A DNA stretch of 5,300 bases, taken from assembly GCA_905480055.1 (NCBI GenBank), contig CAJQOW010000005.1, forward strand, positions 1 to 5,300, in the 5' to 3' direction. Positions within the stretch are counted from its first letter, which is position 1. Each line of letters begins with the position of its first letter. Below are positions 4,810 through 5,300 of the stretch, piece after piece. The position numbers were made by a program, and so were the translations under genes. The notes beneath the pieces were generated by a model that worked only from the letters and a program-made list of their open reading frames with translations, searched no databases and was not told where the DNA came from. The stretch comes from an uncultured Acidimicrobiia bacterium (lineage in GTDB: Bacteria; Actinomycetota; Acidimicrobiia; UBA5794).

Positions 4810-5300
4810 TCAGGATACCCAGCCGCGGACCCGAGCGACCTCGAAGCAGGCGAGGGCTGATGCGACGGATGCATTGAGGCTTTCTACATCACCGACCATC
4901 GGGATGGTTGCGAGGACGTCGCAGCGTTCTGCAACGAGGCGGGACAGACCGGCGCCTTCTGCGCCGATACACAGCGCTACCGAGCGATCGAGCAGATCCA
5001 GACCGAGCAGGGAGGTCTCGGCTTCGCCGTCGAGGCCAACCGTCCACACACCGAGCTTCCCGAGCCGCTTCAGCGCTTCTGGGATCGAGGAAACGACCAC
5101 GACTGGGAGGTGCTCGAGCGCTCCGGCAGCTGCCTTGAACGCGGTTGCTCCGAGTGGAGCGCTCCGGCGATCCGACACGATCAGTGCTGTCATACCGGCG
5201 GCGTGTGCGGATCTGGCTGCTGCGCCGATGTTGCGTGGATCCTCGACGTGGTCGACCACCAGGAATGCGGGGGTGGTGGCGAGGCTCACCGCATCCTTGA
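4810..5300 (-). CDS. rlmB: SpoU/TrmH-family rRNA 2'-O-methyltransferase, RlmB-like (N-terminus outside window)
   Basis: The frame is open from the right edge to TGA at 4812-4810, giving about 163 residues. GTG 5289 is in frame, but coding continues upstream of it (KDAV...) and RlmB proteins are about 250-310 aa, so the N-terminal L30e-like substrate-binding domain is probably off the window. Counting from that GTG, the SpoU knot-fold motifs are complete: motif 1 DHVEDPRNIGAAARSAHAAG (13-32, with Asn20 and catalytic Arg26), motif 2 GAEGAGL (109-115), and motif 3 IPM (129-131) with ESLNASVA (136-143). AFKAAAGALEHLPV (50-63) matches the family segment usually read as KASAGA. These enzymes methylate a ribose in rRNA with S-adenosylmethionine; RlmB targets G2251 of 23S rRNA. 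The rlmB assignment over another SpoU paralogue is likely but not proven without the N-terminus. Confidence 0.9.
   Translation of the reverse strand, partial: KDAVSLATTPAFLVVDHVEDPRNIGAAARSAHAAGMTALIVSDRRSAPLGATAFKAAAGALEHLPVVVVSSIPEALKRLGKLGVWTVGLDGEAETSLLGLDLLDRSVALCIGAEGAGLSRLVAERCDVLATIPMVGDVESLNASVASALACFEVARVRGWVS

Noticed and set aside
4569..4874. Minus-strand open frame across both tRNA 3' ends
   Set aside because: It gives the peptide RVPSPAP twice, the well-known artefact of translating tRNA T-arms, and it overlaps the intact tRNA and the rlmB-like end.
5287..5289. GTG 5289 as the true start of the methyltransferase
   Set aside because: The frame stays open to the window edge and the family needs an extra N-terminal domain, so the gene is more likely cut by the window end.

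Overview
The window looks like a chromosomal stretch of a high-GC (about 60% by eye) actinobacterium. An Acidimicrobiia-type genome is a reasonable guess but is not proven here. The reasons are an LppM-like lipoprotein, a MerR/TipAS-type regulator end, GTG/TTG start candidates, only TGA stops among the genes seen, and a tRNA gene with no encoded CCA. Most of the window is ordinary housekeeping and envelope genes. The unusual part is a gene-free, repeat-rich block of about 650 bp at 4071-4725, next to a tRNA gene.

Layout from left to right. Positions 1-166 (+) hold the C-terminal end of a TipAS-domain regulator. Three bases later, tail to tail, an unrecognised 254-aa protein ends (170-934, -). 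Its start is divergent from a lipoprotein of the LppM type (958-1890, +), which has a lipobox, one C-terminal membrane helix and a long acidic tail. The lipoprotein gene overlaps by 19 bp, tail to tail, a two-gene minus-strand operon. In transcription order this operon is an AI-2E/PerM-family membrane protein (4043-2856) and then a fusion of a CvpA-like membrane domain with a degenerate CAP/SCP domain (2843-1872).

Upstream of that operon, 4071-4725 contains no convincing gene. It is a mosaic of a 14-bp perfect palindrome, a 7-bp-period minisatellite, an 18-bp dispersed repeat present twice, a palindromic element with several hairpins and a 10-bp inverted repeat, a 14-bp tandem duplication, a hairpin, and a perfect 31-bp copy of the 3' end of the neighbouring tRNA-Thr gene. 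An intact tRNA-Thr(UGU) follows (4802-4728, -). It lies 7 nt downstream of an rlmB/SpoU-type rRNA 2'-O-methyltransferase gene that runs off the right edge (5300-4810, -).

Functionally, the right end is translation machinery (rRNA methylation and a tRNA, possibly cotranscribed) and the middle is envelope and membrane biology. The duplicated tRNA 3' end beside a 122-bp unrelated segment is the strongest hint of a past site-specific integration or recombination event. I see no convincing new defence or biosynthetic system. The CvpA-CAP fusion and the tRNA-flanking repeat mosaic most deserve a second look.
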